From: Winogradskyella sp.
Lineage (GTDB): Bacteria; Bacteroidota; Bacteroidia; Flavobacteriales; Flavobacteriaceae
Assembly (NCBI RefSeq): GCF_025210595.1
Contig: NZ_JAOARH010000037.1
Location: 1 to 64,000 of the forward strand
Length of the DNA: 64,000 nucleotides
Direction: 5' to 3'
Positions within the stretch are counted from its first letter, which is position 1, and every line of letters starts with the position of its first letter. The translations under genes were made by a program, and so were the position numbers. The notes under the pieces are model-generated. The model was given only the letters and a program-made list of their open reading frames with translations, made no database searches and had not been told where the DNA came from. Of this stretch, positions 34,464 through 43,622 are shown piece after piece.

Positions 34464-37322
34464 TTAATGCGCTTCCAGCCAATTATCACCAATATCTAAA
34501 CTCACATCTAAGGGTACAGAAAGTTGATAAGCGTTTTCCATTTCGGTTTTAATGAGGTTTTTTAAACCTTCTAACTCTGGTTTGTAAACATCAAAGACTA
34601 ATTCATCATGCACTTGCAACAGCATTTTTGTTTTATAGTTACCTTCATTTAATCTTTTGTGAATATTAATCATCGCAATTTTAATAATATCAGCAGCACT
34701 TCCTTGTATTGGTGCGTTTACCGCATTACGCTCTGCTGCACCACGTACCACAGCATTACGAGAATCAATATCCTTTAAGTAGCGACGACGACCCAAAACC
34801 GTCTGTACATAACCGTTATCGCGCGCAAAGTCTACCTGATCTTGTATGTAGTTTTTAAGTTTAGGATAAGTTGCATAATACGTATCTATGAGTTCTTTAG
34901 ATTCGCTACGTGTTAGGTTGGTTTGGTTGCTCAAGCCAAAAGCAGAAACACCATATATAATTCCGAAATTAACGGTTTTAGCATTACTACGTTGTTCTCT
35001 AGTAACTTCTGAAATAGGAACATTAAACACCTTTGAAGCGGTTGAAGCATGAATGTCTTCGCCATTTTTAAAAGCTTCAATCATGGTTTCTTCTTCACTT
35101 AAAGCCGCAATGATTCTTAATTCTATTTGTGAATAGTCTGCAGCTAATAAAGTATAATCTTCATTTCTTGGAATAAAAGCCTTACGAACTTGTCTTCCAC
35201 GTTCGGTACGAATAGGAATATTTTGAAGATTAGGATTGTTACTACTTAAACGTCCTGTGGCTGCAACCGTTTGCATATAATCTGTATGTACACGACCAGT
35301 TTGTTCAAAAACCTGTTCTGGTAAGGCATCTACATATGTGCTTTTTAGTTTTGCTAATCCACGATAGTCTAAAACATTTTTAACAATATCGTGCTCTTTG
35401 GCTAAAAAAGATAGAATGTCTTCGCTGGTTTTATATTGACCAGTTTTTGTTTTTTTAGGCTTGTCTACCAACTTCATTTTTTCGAAAAGAATGATACCTA
35501 ATTGCTTTGGTGAAGCAATATTGAATTCTTCTCCTGCGGCTTCATAAATACTTTTTTCAAGATTAACAATATCGTTATCTAATTGCTCTGAAAGTTTGCT
35601 TAAGAAATCTTTGTCTAGATTAATACCTTCCAATTCCATATCGGCTAAAACTCTAAGAAGAGGCACTTCAATATCATCAAAAAGCTTTTGTGTGTTGGCT
35701 TCGCCTAGTTCTTTTTCAAAATGCTCTTTTAGTTGTAAGGTGATATCAGCATCTTCAACAGCATATTCAGTCTGTTTCTCAAGAGGAACTTCTCGCATTG
35801 AGAGTTGATTTTTACCTTTTTTGCCAATAAGTTCTGTGATTGATATAGGAGTATAATTTAAATAAGTTTCGGCTAAAACATCCATGTTATGGCGCATATC
35901 TGGATTGATGAGATAATGCGCTAACATGGTATCGAACAATTTGCCTTTTACCTCGATATTATACTTGGCTAAAACTTTGATATCGTATTTTAAATTTTGA
36001 CCAATTTTTTCAATGTTTTCATTTTCAAAGAAAGGTTTTAATTCTTCAATAAGCGTTTGTGCTTCATTTTTATCTTCTGGAAAAGGCATATAAAACCCTT
36101 TGCCAGTTTCCCAAGAAAATGCAATACCAACCAACTCTGCTTCAAGAGGGTTAATGCTTGTGGTCTCTGTGTCAAAACAAACAGAACTTTGAGTTATTAA
36201 ATTTTTAATAAACAATTTAGTAGCCATTCCTGAAGTCACGCTTTGGTAAAAATGTGATGTGGTTTGTGCTGTTTGCCTTGAGAATGTTGAACTCGTTTCT
36301 TCGGAAGCTGATCCATTTGCATTTTCTGATCCAAAAAGTGAAAATTGACCTGCGCCTGCGGACTTTGAAGACGAAGTTGAAGATGAAACCGAAGTTGAAG
36401 TTTTCTTTGTTGTGCTTTGTGCTTCGCTAGTGGTGTCTTGAGGTGTAAAGGTTTTAATGAAATTTTCTGTTAGTCTTCTAAATTCTAGGTCTTGAAAAAT
36501 TTGCTTTACTTTTTCAATATCTGGATGGTCTAATTCAAAATTTTTAGCATCAAATTCAACAGGAACATCGATCATGATAGTTGCCAGTTTTTTAGATAGT
36601 AAACCAAGTTCACTGTTGGCTTCTACCTTTTCTTTCATCTTGCCTTTTAGTTGGTCTGTGTTGGCTAAAAGCCCTTCCATACTACCAAACTGGTTAATGA
36701 ATTTTTTGGCAGTCTTTTCCCCTACACCAGGAAGACCAGGAATATTATCAGAAGCATCTCCCATCATGCCTAAAAAATCAATCACTTGCATAGGATCAGT
36801 GACTTCAAACTTCTTTTGTACTTCAGGAATTCCCCAAGTCTCATAACCTCCGCCAAATACAGGTCTGTACATAAAAATATTTTCAGTAACAAGTTGTGCA
36901 AAATCCTTATCTGGTGTTACCATAAACGTTTTATAACCTTCTTTTTCGGCTTGTCGAGATAAGGTTCCTATAATATCATCAGCTTCATAGCCTTCTTTCA
37001 TTACAATAGGAATATGCATAGCTTTTAAAATCTCATAGATGTAAGGTACAGCTGTTTTTATGCCTTCAGGTGTTTCATCTCTGTTAGCTTTATAGGCTTC
37101 AAACATCTCTACACGATCAACACTTCCTCCTTTATCAAAACAAACAGCTAAATGATCTGGTCGTTCGCGTTTAATGACATCTAAAAGCGAGTTCATAAAA
37201 CCCATTATGGCAGAGGTGTCTTCTCCTTTAGAATTAATTCTTGGGTTTTTTATAAAAGCATAGTAGCCACGAAATATTAACGCATAAGCATCAACAAGGA
37301 AGAGACGTTTTTGGTCTGACAT
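34464..37322 (-). CDS. polA: DNA polymerase I
   Basis: PolA processes Okazaki fragments and fills repair gaps. The 952 residues contain all three domains. The 5'-3' exonuclease (about 1-295) has LFLVDAYALIFRGYYAF, EADDIIGTL and GDASDNIPGLPGVGEKTA. A Ser/Thr-rich low-complexity linker spans about 300-355. The 3'-5' exonuclease (about 370-545) keeps its acidic residues (FDTETT, NLKYDIK, YAVEDAD), so proofreading should be active. The A-family polymerase has DYSQIELRIIAAL, RSNAKTVNFGIIYG and QVHDELVFDV. It is cytoplasmic. It stands alone on its strand. Start ATG at 37322. Confidence 0.97.
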   Translation of the reverse strand: MSDQKRLFLVDAYALIFRGYYAFIKNPRINSKGEDTSAIMGFMNSLLDVIKRERPDHLAVCFDKGGSVDRVEMFEAYKANRDETPEGIKTAVPYIYEILKAMHIPIVMKEGYEADDIIGTLSRQAEKEGYKTFMVTPDKDFAQLVTENIFMYRPVFGGGYETWGIPEVQKKFEVTDPMQVIDFLGMMGDASDNIPGLPGVGEKTAKKFINQFGSMEGLLANTDQLKGKMKEKVEANSELGLLSKKLATIMIDVPVEFDAKNFELDHPDIEKVKQIFQDLEFRRLTENFIKTFTPQDTTSEAQSTTKKTSTSVSSSTSSSKSAGAGQFSLFGSENANGSASEETSSTFSRQTAQTTSHFYQSVTSGMATKLFIKNLITQSSVCFDTETTSINPLEAELVGIAFSWETGKGFYMPFPEDKNEAQTLIEELKPFFENENIEKIGQNLKYDIKVLAKYNIEVKGKLFDTMLAHYLINPDMRHNMDVLAETYLNYTPISITELIGKKGKNQLSMREVPLEKQTEYAVEDADITLQLKEHFEKELGEANTQKLFDDIEVPLLRVLADMELEGINLDKDFLSKLSEQLDNDIVNLEKSIYEAAGEEFNIASPKQLGIILFEKMKLVDKPKKTKTGQYKTSEDILSFLAKEHDIVKNVLDYRGLAKLKSTYVDALPEQVFEQTGRVHTDYMQTVAATGRLSSNNPNLQNIPIRTERGRQVRKAFIPRNEDYTLLAADYSQIELRIIAALSEEETMIEAFKNGEDIHASTASKVFNVPISEVTREQRSNAKTVNFGIIYGVSAFGLSNQTNLTRSESKELIDTYYATYPKLKNYIQDQVDFARDNGYVQTVLGRRRYLKDIDSRNAVVRGAAERNAVNAPIQGSAADIIKIAMINIHKRLNEGNYKTKMLLQVHDELVFDVYKPELEGLKNLIKTEMENAYQLSVPLDVSLDIGDNWLEAH

Positions 37323-37590
37323 ATCTGAAGTTTGATTTGATAATAATATCAGCTTGAGTGCAGTCTAAAGCGAATTGTATATAAATACAAGCTTATGAAA
37401 GTTAATCTTGCCGACAGTTCGCAAATTACAAAACTTAAATCGTGAAATGAAGCAATGAGAAATTAAAATATTTATGAAGAGATTGCTGTTTTTGGTTGTG
37501 TAATATATTCTATTTAACACGTTTGTAGTGTTTTAAGGGTTTAAAAAGGGAATTTGTAATTTTAAGCAATTACTTTTAAACCAATGAAAT

Positions 37591-38418
37591 ATGCAGGTTA
37601 AACACCTAGGAAATACTGATTTTAATATAATTATGGAATGCTTTCTATTAGCATTTGAAAATTACTTTGTACCAATGCCAACCGATTATAATTTTTATAA
37701 AAAACGTTGGGAGGTAGCAGGAGTAAGATACGATTTGTCTTATGGTATGTTTAACGAAGATAGATTAGTTGGCTTTATTATTAATGCGATAGATAAACGG
37801 CAAGGTTATGTAATAGCATATAATTCTGGTACAGGAGTGATTCCTGAATATAGAGGGAGACGCATTGTAAAATCTATTTATGAGTATGCTATTCCAGAAC
37901 TCATTAAAAATGGGATTACAAAATGTCAACTAGAAGTAATTACTGAGAACCAAAAAGCAATTAAGTCTTATGAAGGTATAGGATTTAAAATTTGTAAACA
38001 TTTTAAATGTTATAAAGGGAGGCTTTTAACTCAAAGAGAGACAAATTATTCCTTGAGCCAAGTTTCTCATCGCGATTTTAACTGGGTTGAATTCCTAAAT
38101 CAGGATTTGTATTCTTGGGATAACCAAAAAGAGAGTGTCATAAAAGGCGATTTTAAATATTATCTGGTTAAAGTTGATGGTACATTACAATCTTATTTTA
38201 TAATAAATCCTAAGAGTGGTTATATTGCCCAGTTTGAAGTTTTAGATAATACAGTTTTACATTGGCAAAATTTATTTTCAGCAATACAATCTATAATTCC
38301 AGAAGTTAAAATTAATAATGTTGATGAGCGTTTAACCTATAAAATCAATGAGGTTGAAAAGTTAGGTTTAAAAAATATAGTAAATCAATTTGAAATGGAA
38401 TTGTTTCTTAAGGTGTAA
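37591..38418 (+). CDS. GNAT family N-acetyltransferase
   Basis: This 275-residue protein has an N-terminal GNAT domain (about 1-145). The acetyl-CoA-binding motif region reads GVIPEYRGRRIVKSIYEYAIPELIKNGITKCQLEVITENQKAIKSYEGIGFKI, where the RGRR turn replaces the usual R-x-x-G-x-G/A. The C-terminal half (about 150-275) looks like a second, degenerate GNAT-like half with a YYLVKVDGTLQSYFIINPKSGYIAQFEV sheet. The substrate is unknown. It is monocistronic, with its own terminator. It is cytoplasmic. Confidence 0.85.
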   Translation: MQVKHLGNTDFNIIMECFLLAFENYFVPMPTDYNFYKKRWEVAGVRYDLSYGMFNEDRLVGFIINAIDKRQGYVIAYNSGTGVIPEYRGRRIVKSIYEYAIPELIKNGITKCQLEVITENQKAIKSYEGIGFKICKHFKCYKGRLLTQRETNYSLSQVSHRDFNWVEFLNQDLYSWDNQKESVIKGDFKYYLVKVDGTLQSYFIINPKSGYIAQFEVLDNTVLHWQNLFSAIQSIIPEVKINNVDERLTYKINEVEKLGLKNIVNQFEMELFLKV

Positions 38419-38430
38419 TTGGTACAAAAG

Positions 38431-38463
38431 AAAAAGCCGAAAACATAGGTTTTTCGGCTTTTT
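38431..38463. terminator. Terminator after the acetyltransferase gene
   Basis: AAAAAGCCGAAAA (38431-38443) pairs with TTTTCGGCTTTTT (38451-38463) around a 7-base loop. It is T-rich on both sides and likely also serves the converging small secreted-protein gene. Confidence 0.92.
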
Positions 38464-38485
38464 CAGTGGTTAATAGCATGTTTTT

Positions 38486-38746
38486 TTAGCAAAGCTTAAC
38501 AGTCTTAACTTTAATCTGAAGACTTTTTCTGTAAGCTTTAATACTTATGATTTCGTTACTTTTCTTACGGTTTATTTTTAATACTTTAGCTTTCACTTTA
38601 GCAGAAATAACAGTTTTCTTAGCTTCAGGCTTTTCAGCTTTTACAGTATCAACAAATTCAGTCTCAACATTACTTACAACATCTTGCTGAGCAAATCCTG
38701 CTAAAGACATTGTTAAAAATAATAATATGACTAAACCTTTTTTCAT
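38486..38746 (-). CDS. Small secreted basic protein, unknown function
   Basis: This 86-residue protein begins with a clear signal peptide (MKKGLVILLFLTMSLAGFAQQ, cut after about residue 20). The mature part has an acidic stretch with TEFVDTVKAEKPEA, then a strongly basic end rich in Lys and Val (SAKVKAKVLKINRKKSNEI, YRKSLQIKVKTVKLC) with a single C-terminal cysteine. I recognise no family. The signal peptide and clean terminator support a real gene. It lies between two convergent or divergent unrelated genes, so context does not suggest a role. Confidence 0.65.
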   Translation of the reverse strand: MKKGLVILLFLTMSLAGFAQQDVVSNVETEFVDTVKAEKPEAKKTVISAKVKAKVLKINRKKSNEIISIKAYRKSLQIKVKTVKLC

Positions 38747-38868
38747 TGTTGTTAAATTGTTTTTTGTTTTTAACTTCGGTTCAAAGTAACGTAGGTTTGC
38801 TTGTTTGGAGTGAAATTTTTGGACAAAACAAGAAGGAAATTAGATATCTGGCATGCGAAAACCAAAAA

Positions 38869-38985
38869 CATCGATGAAATACATAAAATGAGCTCGTAGC
38901 CCTTTAAAACAGGTGTTTTTACGGATTAAAAACACTGTTTTTTAGACTAAATGAAACGCTTTGCAGATATTATCGATGAAATACA
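38869..38985 (+). repeat. 14-bp direct repeat flanking an orphan hairpin upstream of the aldehyde dehydrogenase gene
   Basis: ATCGATGAAATACA occurs at 38869-38882 and 38972-38985. Between the copies, at 38906-38941, AAAACAGGTGTTTTT and AAAAACACTGTTTT form a terminator-like stem with one bulged G, followed by T. No recognised gene precedes this hairpin on the + strand. Confidence 0.4.
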
Positions 38986-39005
38986 CAATATTGATATAAT
39001 TTTAG

Positions 39006-40427
39006 ATGATTATGAATAACAATTATACCCACAACCCATATTATTCATTGTTTGTTAAACAACAATCAAAACAGATTAGTGTAGGGCAAACATCATATAG
39101 TTATAGAATTAAACAATTAGATAAGCTTAAAACAGCTATTGAGATAACCTACAGAGCTCAAATAATTGAAGCATTACAAAAAGATTTAAATAAACCAAAG
39201 GTAGAAACCGAGCTTACAGAGATTTATCAGATAATAGGTGAAATTAAATATGCTAAAGCACGTTTGCATAAATGGATGCGCAAACAAAAGGTTGCAACAC
39301 CTTTGTCTATGTTTGGATCTGGTTCTTATTATATTTATGAACCTAAAGGTGTGTGTTTAATTATATCACCTTGGAATTTTCCTTTCAACTTAACATTTGG
39401 TCCATTGGTTTCGGCAATTGCTGCTGGTAATTCTGTAATTATAAAACCGTCTGAAATGACTTCAAATGCTTCAGCATTAATGAAAGAGATTGTTGCTGCT
39501 ATTTTTAAAGAAGAAGATGTAGCATTGGTTGAAGGTGAAGTAGAAACATCTACTTACTTATTAGAACTGCCTTTTAATCACGTCTTTTTCACTGGTTCAC
39601 CGCAAGTTGGTAAAATTGTTATGTCTGCTGCGGCAAAGCATTTAGCTTCAGTTACGCTAGAGTTGGGAGGGAAATCGCCAACAGTAATAGATAAGACAGC
39701 AAATATAGATAAAGCTGCTAAGCGTATTGTTTGGGGAAAGTTTATGAATGCTGGCCAAATATGTGTATCACCAGATTATATCTTGATAGATGCAAACATA
39801 AAAGATCAGTTTATAGAAAACTGTAAAAAATGGATAAACCAATTTTATACCAACCAACCTAAAACCTCACAGTCTTATGCTAGAATTGTGTCTGAAAAAC
39901 ATTTTAAGCGTTTAAAACTTCATCTTGGTAATGCAAAAAGTCTGGATGCTAAAATAGACATTGGAGGTGATGTAGATATTAATTCTAAATATATAGCACC
40001 AACAATAGTATCTAATTTAAAAGAAGGAGCTACTTTGCTTAATGAGGAAATCTTTGGGCCAATTTTACCTGTTGTGTCTTATAACACATTAGAAGAAGCG
40101 ATAGCTTACATTAACTCTAAAGAACGGCCATTAGCGCTTTATATATATAGTAATAGTAAAAAACACAGAAAACAAATTATGATGCATACTAAAGCGGGTG
40201 GTACATGCATTAATAATAATGTTATCCATTATTCTAATCATAGTTTGCCATTTGGAGGTGTTAATAATAGTGGTATTGGTAAAAGCCATGGTTTTTATGG
40301 GTTTAAAGCTTTTAGTAATCAGAGGGCAGTAGTAAAGCAATATGCTTTTGGGATTAATGAATCATTATTTCCACCTTATACTAAATATAAAGAGAGATTA
40401 GCAGAGCTGACTGTTAAGTGGTTTTAA
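39006..40427 (+). CDS. NAD(P)-dependent aldehyde dehydrogenase
   Basis: This aldehyde dehydrogenase superfamily enzyme of about 473 residues oxidises an aldehyde to the acid. Signature residues are present: SPWNFPFNLTFGPLVSAIAAGNSVIIKPSE (cofactor binding), TLELGGKSP with the general-base glutamate, NAGQICVSPDY with the nucleophilic cysteine, and EEIFGPILPVV. The C-terminal hydrophobic/aromatic region resembles class 3-like (ALDH3) bacterial enzymes acting on long-chain or aromatic aldehydes. The real start is either ATG 39006 or ATG 39012. It is monocistronic, with a terminator directly after it. The substrate cannot be inferred from its neighbours. Confidence 0.93.
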   Translation: MIMNNNYTHNPYYSLFVKQQSKQISVGQTSYSYRIKQLDKLKTAIEITYRAQIIEALQKDLNKPKVETELTEIYQIIGEIKYAKARLHKWMRKQKVATPLSMFGSGSYYIYEPKGVCLIISPWNFPFNLTFGPLVSAIAAGNSVIIKPSEMTSNASALMKEIVAAIFKEEDVALVEGEVETSTYLLELPFNHVFFTGSPQVGKIVMSAAAKHLASVTLELGGKSPTVIDKTANIDKAAKRIVWGKFMNAGQICVSPDYILIDANIKDQFIENCKKWINQFYTNQPKTSQSYARIVSEKHFKRLKLHLGNAKSLDAKIDIGGDVDINSKYIAPTIVSNLKEGATLLNEEIFGPILPVVSYNTLEEAIAYINSKERPLALYIYSNSKKHRKQIMMHTKAGGTCINNNVIHYSNHSLPFGGVNNSGIGKSHGFYGFKAFSNQRAVVKQYAFGINESLFPPYTKYKERLAELTVKWF

Positions 40428-40433
40428 GAAAAA

Positions 40434-40463
40434 GAAAAAGCCGCTCCCTACTGCGGCTTTTTC
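40434..40463. terminator. Terminator after the aldehyde dehydrogenase gene
   Basis: GAAAAAGCCGC (40434-40444) pairs with GCGGCTTTTTC (40453-40463) around an 8-base loop 6 bases after the stop. It is also usable by the converging tail-fibre-like gene. Confidence 0.92.
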
Positions 40464-40526
40464 ACTAATCTGGCAAAGCTTAGCAACGCCAGACTTAAAA
40501 ACTAAAATTAAAAAATTAACTCTTAG

Positions 40527-41579
40527 TTAAAACTTTATGCAATACACCACGGTGATATTTAATGGTCTGTTTTCGTTAGATCCAGTAGTAGCAGAATTAA
40601 AAGCAGCAATGTTAGTGCTATGCGTATGATTACCAGAATGGGTTGTAGTACTTGAAGGAATTGAGACACTGTGAACGTGGTTGCCTGTAGTATTGGTGTA
40701 TAAAGCAGGTATATTAACAATGTGACTGTGGTTTCCTGCAGCAGGTGTGTTAAAAGCGTTTGGTCCAGAGTTTCCCATATCATCAACTTGAAAGTCTATA
40801 TCACCAAAGGCAGAAGTGCTTATTCTTCCTAGATTTCCTCTAATTTGATGTGCATGATTACCAGTAGTATTTGTGTTAGTTGTTCTAGGTGCAGTGTTAT
40901 GTGAGTGATTTCCTCCAGAACCAGTTGTTACGTTAATAACATTAGTATTATGATTATGATTGCCTGCTGAGTTAGAATATGTAATTGGAGGATCTACTTG
41001 ATGTAAATGACTTTCCATATCTCCGTCTTGTAGTGTTCCAACAGCATCTCCAGTTGTGCCATCTCCTCGGTCTTGTCGAGTAGCTGCGTCTGGATCATTA
41101 CCAGCACCATCGTCATAACCTCTTAGAAATTTGCCTCTATAATCGGGTAAATTAAAAGTTGTAGAGCCATTTCCAGCACCGTAAGTTGTACCTAATACAG
41201 CAAATAAACCTGCATATGTAGTTCGGCTTACAGCGCTACCATCACACACCAAATAGCCTGTTGGTGGAGTTTCTAAAGGAAAACTAAATATAGCACCTGT
41301 AGGTACAGGATCCTTGCTTTCTTTTAACATTCGATCCCAAGACGTACCATCAAAGAAATAAAACCCTTTAACATCATTTGTTTGGAAGACCATTAGGCCT
41401 TCTGCTGGAGCAATTATTCCTATACGCTCTAGCGCTGTCATTCTAGGGATTAAAATTCCTTTTTCGTCAGATTCAACATCTAAAATGCTCGAATTATCTG
41501 GGGTAGTTGTGCCAATACCTACTTGTGCTATTAAGCTTTGCCCAATAGCGATGTATAGAAGAATAACAAATCGTTTCAT
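40527..41579 (-). CDS. Secreted phage-tail-fibre-like protein with tail collar domain and seven periodic HxH motifs
   Basis: This 350-residue protein has a signal peptide (1-18). An N-terminal flavobacterial surface-protein start follows (VGIGTTTPDNSSILDVES). A phage tail collar domain at about 94-153 contains PTGYLVCDGSAVSRTTY and TFNLPDYRGKFLRG. The C-terminal part (about 185-335) carries HxH motifs at residues 191, 208, 225, 242, 284, 301 and 318. That is an exact 17-residue period, broken once by a 42-residue step. Most copies are preceded by Gly-Asn. The ending ENRPLNITVVYCIKF is collar-typical. In T4 gp37, HxH motifs line a trimeric needle and bind iron. A secreted trimeric fibre is inferred. 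There is no phage gene nearby. Confidence 0.85.
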   Translation of the reverse strand: MKRFVILLYIAIGQSLIAQVGIGTTTPDNSSILDVESDEKGILIPRMTALERIGIIAPAEGLMVFQTNDVKGFYFFDGTSWDRMLKESKDPVPTGAIFSFPLETPPTGYLVCDGSAVSRTTYAGLFAVLGTTYGAGNGSTTFNLPDYRGKFLRGYDDGAGNDPDAATRQDRGDGTTGDAVGTLQDGDMESHLHQVDPPITYSNSAGNHNHNTNVINVTTGSGGNHSHNTAPRTTNTNTTGNHAHQIRGNLGRISTSAFGDIDFQVDDMGNSGPNAFNTPAAGNHSHIVNIPALYTNTTGNHVHSVSIPSSTTTHSGNHTHSTNIAAFNSATTGSNENRPLNITVVYCIKF

Positions 41580-41652
41580 AATGTCTTAGATTAATAGCGG
41601 TTGTAAAATTCTTAAACTGTATTTGGTTTTATTTCATCCTTATGGGTGATTT

Positions 41653-41679
41653 TTGGATTTAATGCCTTTATTATCTTTG
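41653..41679 (+). promoter_or_regulatory. Promoter of the histidine kinase gene
   Basis: TTG (41653-41655) and TATCTTTG (41672-41679) are separated by 16 bases, close to the Bacteroidota promoter pattern, ending 18 bases before the ATG. Confidence 0.5.
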
Positions 41680-41697
41680 TGTTACTAAATTTCCTGT

Positions 41698-43620
41698 ATG
41701 AAGATTAACCATATATACCTTATCTTATATTTATTGTTTAGCAGTTTTAGTCACAGTCAAGATGCACCTGTAGATGCTTATCAAGATAGTTTGCAGATCA
41801 TTATAGATGGCAATGCACATAAGACCATAAAAAAAGAATCTTTATTCTTATTGGGTGAGTATCTGGTACAAAGAGATCCTGATAAGGCAAAACGTATTGC
41901 TGAAGATTTAAAGGTAAACTACATTGAAAACGATAGCATAGATATACGTCGTAATAATTACATTTTTGCTGCAAGCCATAGATGGCAAGGCAGTTATAAA
42001 ACGGCATTACAGATTTATAAATCCATATATGATTTTTCTTTAAAACATAACGATTCTATTGATGTTGCTAATAGTGCCCATTTTATAGGGAGTATCAATA
42101 TGTTTTTAGGGAATAATGTTGTATCTCAAAAGCATCTTATTGAAGCTGCGGCCATTTATGATGTTATTGGAACTACAGAACAGCGTGCTAGAATAAACAA
42201 TTCGCTAGCTGGGTTTTACATTAATATAGGCCAAGTAGAAAAAGGAAAAGACACCTACCTTTTAGCATTAGAACAGTTCGAAAAGTTAAAGGATAGTACA
42301 GGTATGGCAAGTTCTAATGCTAATTTAGGAATGCTATATACTGATCTTGGTGATTTTGAAAAGGCTGAATATCATTTAAAGAAACAAAAAGAATATAATG
42401 CTGTATTTCCAACGTTTCGTGAGATGGGCTTTCATTATGATTTTTTAGGATTGTTGCGTCAAGAGCAAGGTCGTTTAGATGAAGCTTATGAAGAGCATTT
42501 AAAAGCGTTACAAATTAGAGAGAATTTGAGCAGTACATATAATTTGTGTGAGTCTAAGCTAAATATGGGTGAAGTACTTATAAAATTAGGGCGTTATAGT
42601 GAAGCTATTGGGCATTTAAAAGATGTGTTTACTTATGATGAGCACGATTCACTATATCAGCAATTATCAGCTTATGACTTGTTAGCAGAAGCGTATGAAA
42701 AAAGTGGAAGTTATGAGCAAGCTTTAAATAATTATAAGTCTTATTCAAAATTAAATGATTCTATTTATTCTAAGGAGTCTTTTGAAATTATTGCTGAGAA
42801 AGATGTGCTTTATAATCAGCAAAAGAAAGATGCAGAAATTGCTTTGTTGAGTAAAGAAAATGAGATTTCAGAAACTAGACTGTCGCGTTCTAGAGCAATA
42901 ATGATGATTTCACTGATTGGTATAGCTTTATTAGCTATTGCAGCATTTACACTGCTAAAAATGAATCAAAAGATTAAAAGTAAAAATATAACAATTTCTA
43001 AGGCATTAAAAGATAGAGAGCTATTGTTACATGAAACGCATCATCGTGTTAAAAATAATTTGCAGATGATTTCGAGCCTGCTCAATTTGCAATCAAAGTA
43101 TGTAGAAGATGAAAAGGTGTTAGAAGTGTTGCAAAATGGGCGAAACCGCGTGCAATCTATGGCGTTATTACATAAAAATTTATATGTAGGTGAAGATTTG
43201 AATATGGTAAATATTCAGCAGTATTTTGAAAGTTTAGTAGAGAGTATTTTAAACTCTTATAATAAAACAGAATATGATATAGATTTAACCATAAATGCAG
43301 ATAAAGTAAAGATGGATGTGGAATCTGTAATCCCTTTAGGGTTGATTGTTAATGAGTTGATTACTAATTCGTTAAAGCATGCGTTTCCAGCTGGAGTAAA
43401 AACCAAGCCCGAAATTACTTTAAAAATGTCTGAACGCGAAGAGTTCTATACCTTAAAAGTAACAGATAATGGTATTGGTATACGTAAAGATATTATTGAA
43501 AATAGCAAAAAAGAATCTTTTGGGCAACGACTTATAAATTCGCTTTCTAAGAAGTTGAAAGCATCTATTAGCATTACTAATAATAGTGGTACTTCGGTAT
43601 CGTTTGTGCTTCCTAAGTAA
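41698..43620 (+). CDS. Tetratricopeptide-repeat sensor histidine kinase (HisKA_2 type)
   Basis: This 640-residue sensor has a signal peptide (about 1-20, ending SHSQ). A periplasmic tetratricopeptide array spans about 30-370 (repeat segments such as ARINNSLAGFYINIGQVEKGKDTYLLALEQF and SNANLGMLYTDLGDFEKAEYHLKKQ). One transmembrane segment lies near 403-422 (IMMISLIGIALLAIAAFTLL), then a short coiled coil. A HisKA_2 phosphoacceptor domain follows (ETHHRVKNNLQMISSLLNLQ), then an HATPase domain with IPLGLIVNELITNSLKHAFP and VTDNGIGI. Its stop is 2 bases from the stop of the convergent response-regulator gene. The signal sensed is unknown. Confidence 0.92.
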   Translation: MKINHIYLILYLLFSSFSHSQDAPVDAYQDSLQIIIDGNAHKTIKKESLFLLGEYLVQRDPDKAKRIAEDLKVNYIENDSIDIRRNNYIFAASHRWQGSYKTALQIYKSIYDFSLKHNDSIDVANSAHFIGSINMFLGNNVVSQKHLIEAAAIYDVIGTTEQRARINNSLAGFYINIGQVEKGKDTYLLALEQFEKLKDSTGMASSNANLGMLYTDLGDFEKAEYHLKKQKEYNAVFPTFREMGFHYDFLGLLRQEQGRLDEAYEEHLKALQIRENLSSTYNLCESKLNMGEVLIKLGRYSEAIGHLKDVFTYDEHDSLYQQLSAYDLLAEAYEKSGSYEQALNNYKSYSKLNDSIYSKESFEIIAEKDVLYNQQKKDAEIALLSKENEISETRLSRSRAIMMISLIGIALLAIAAFTLLKMNQKIKSKNITISKALKDRELLLHETHHRVKNNLQMISSLLNLQSKYVEDEKVLEVLQNGRNRVQSMALLHKNLYVGEDLNMVNIQQYFESLVESILNSYNKTEYDIDLTINADKVKMDVESVIPLGLIVNELITNSLKHAFPAGVKTKPEITLKMSEREEFYTLKVTDNGIGIRKDIIENSKKESFGQRLINSLSKKLKASISITNNSGTSVSFVLPK

Positions 43621-43622
43621 TT

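Noticed and set aside
40527..41579. Prophage remnant around the tail collar gene
   Set aside because: The protein has a bacterial signal peptide and a flavobacterial surface-protein N-terminus. No integrase, capsid, terminase or att-like repeats are nearby.
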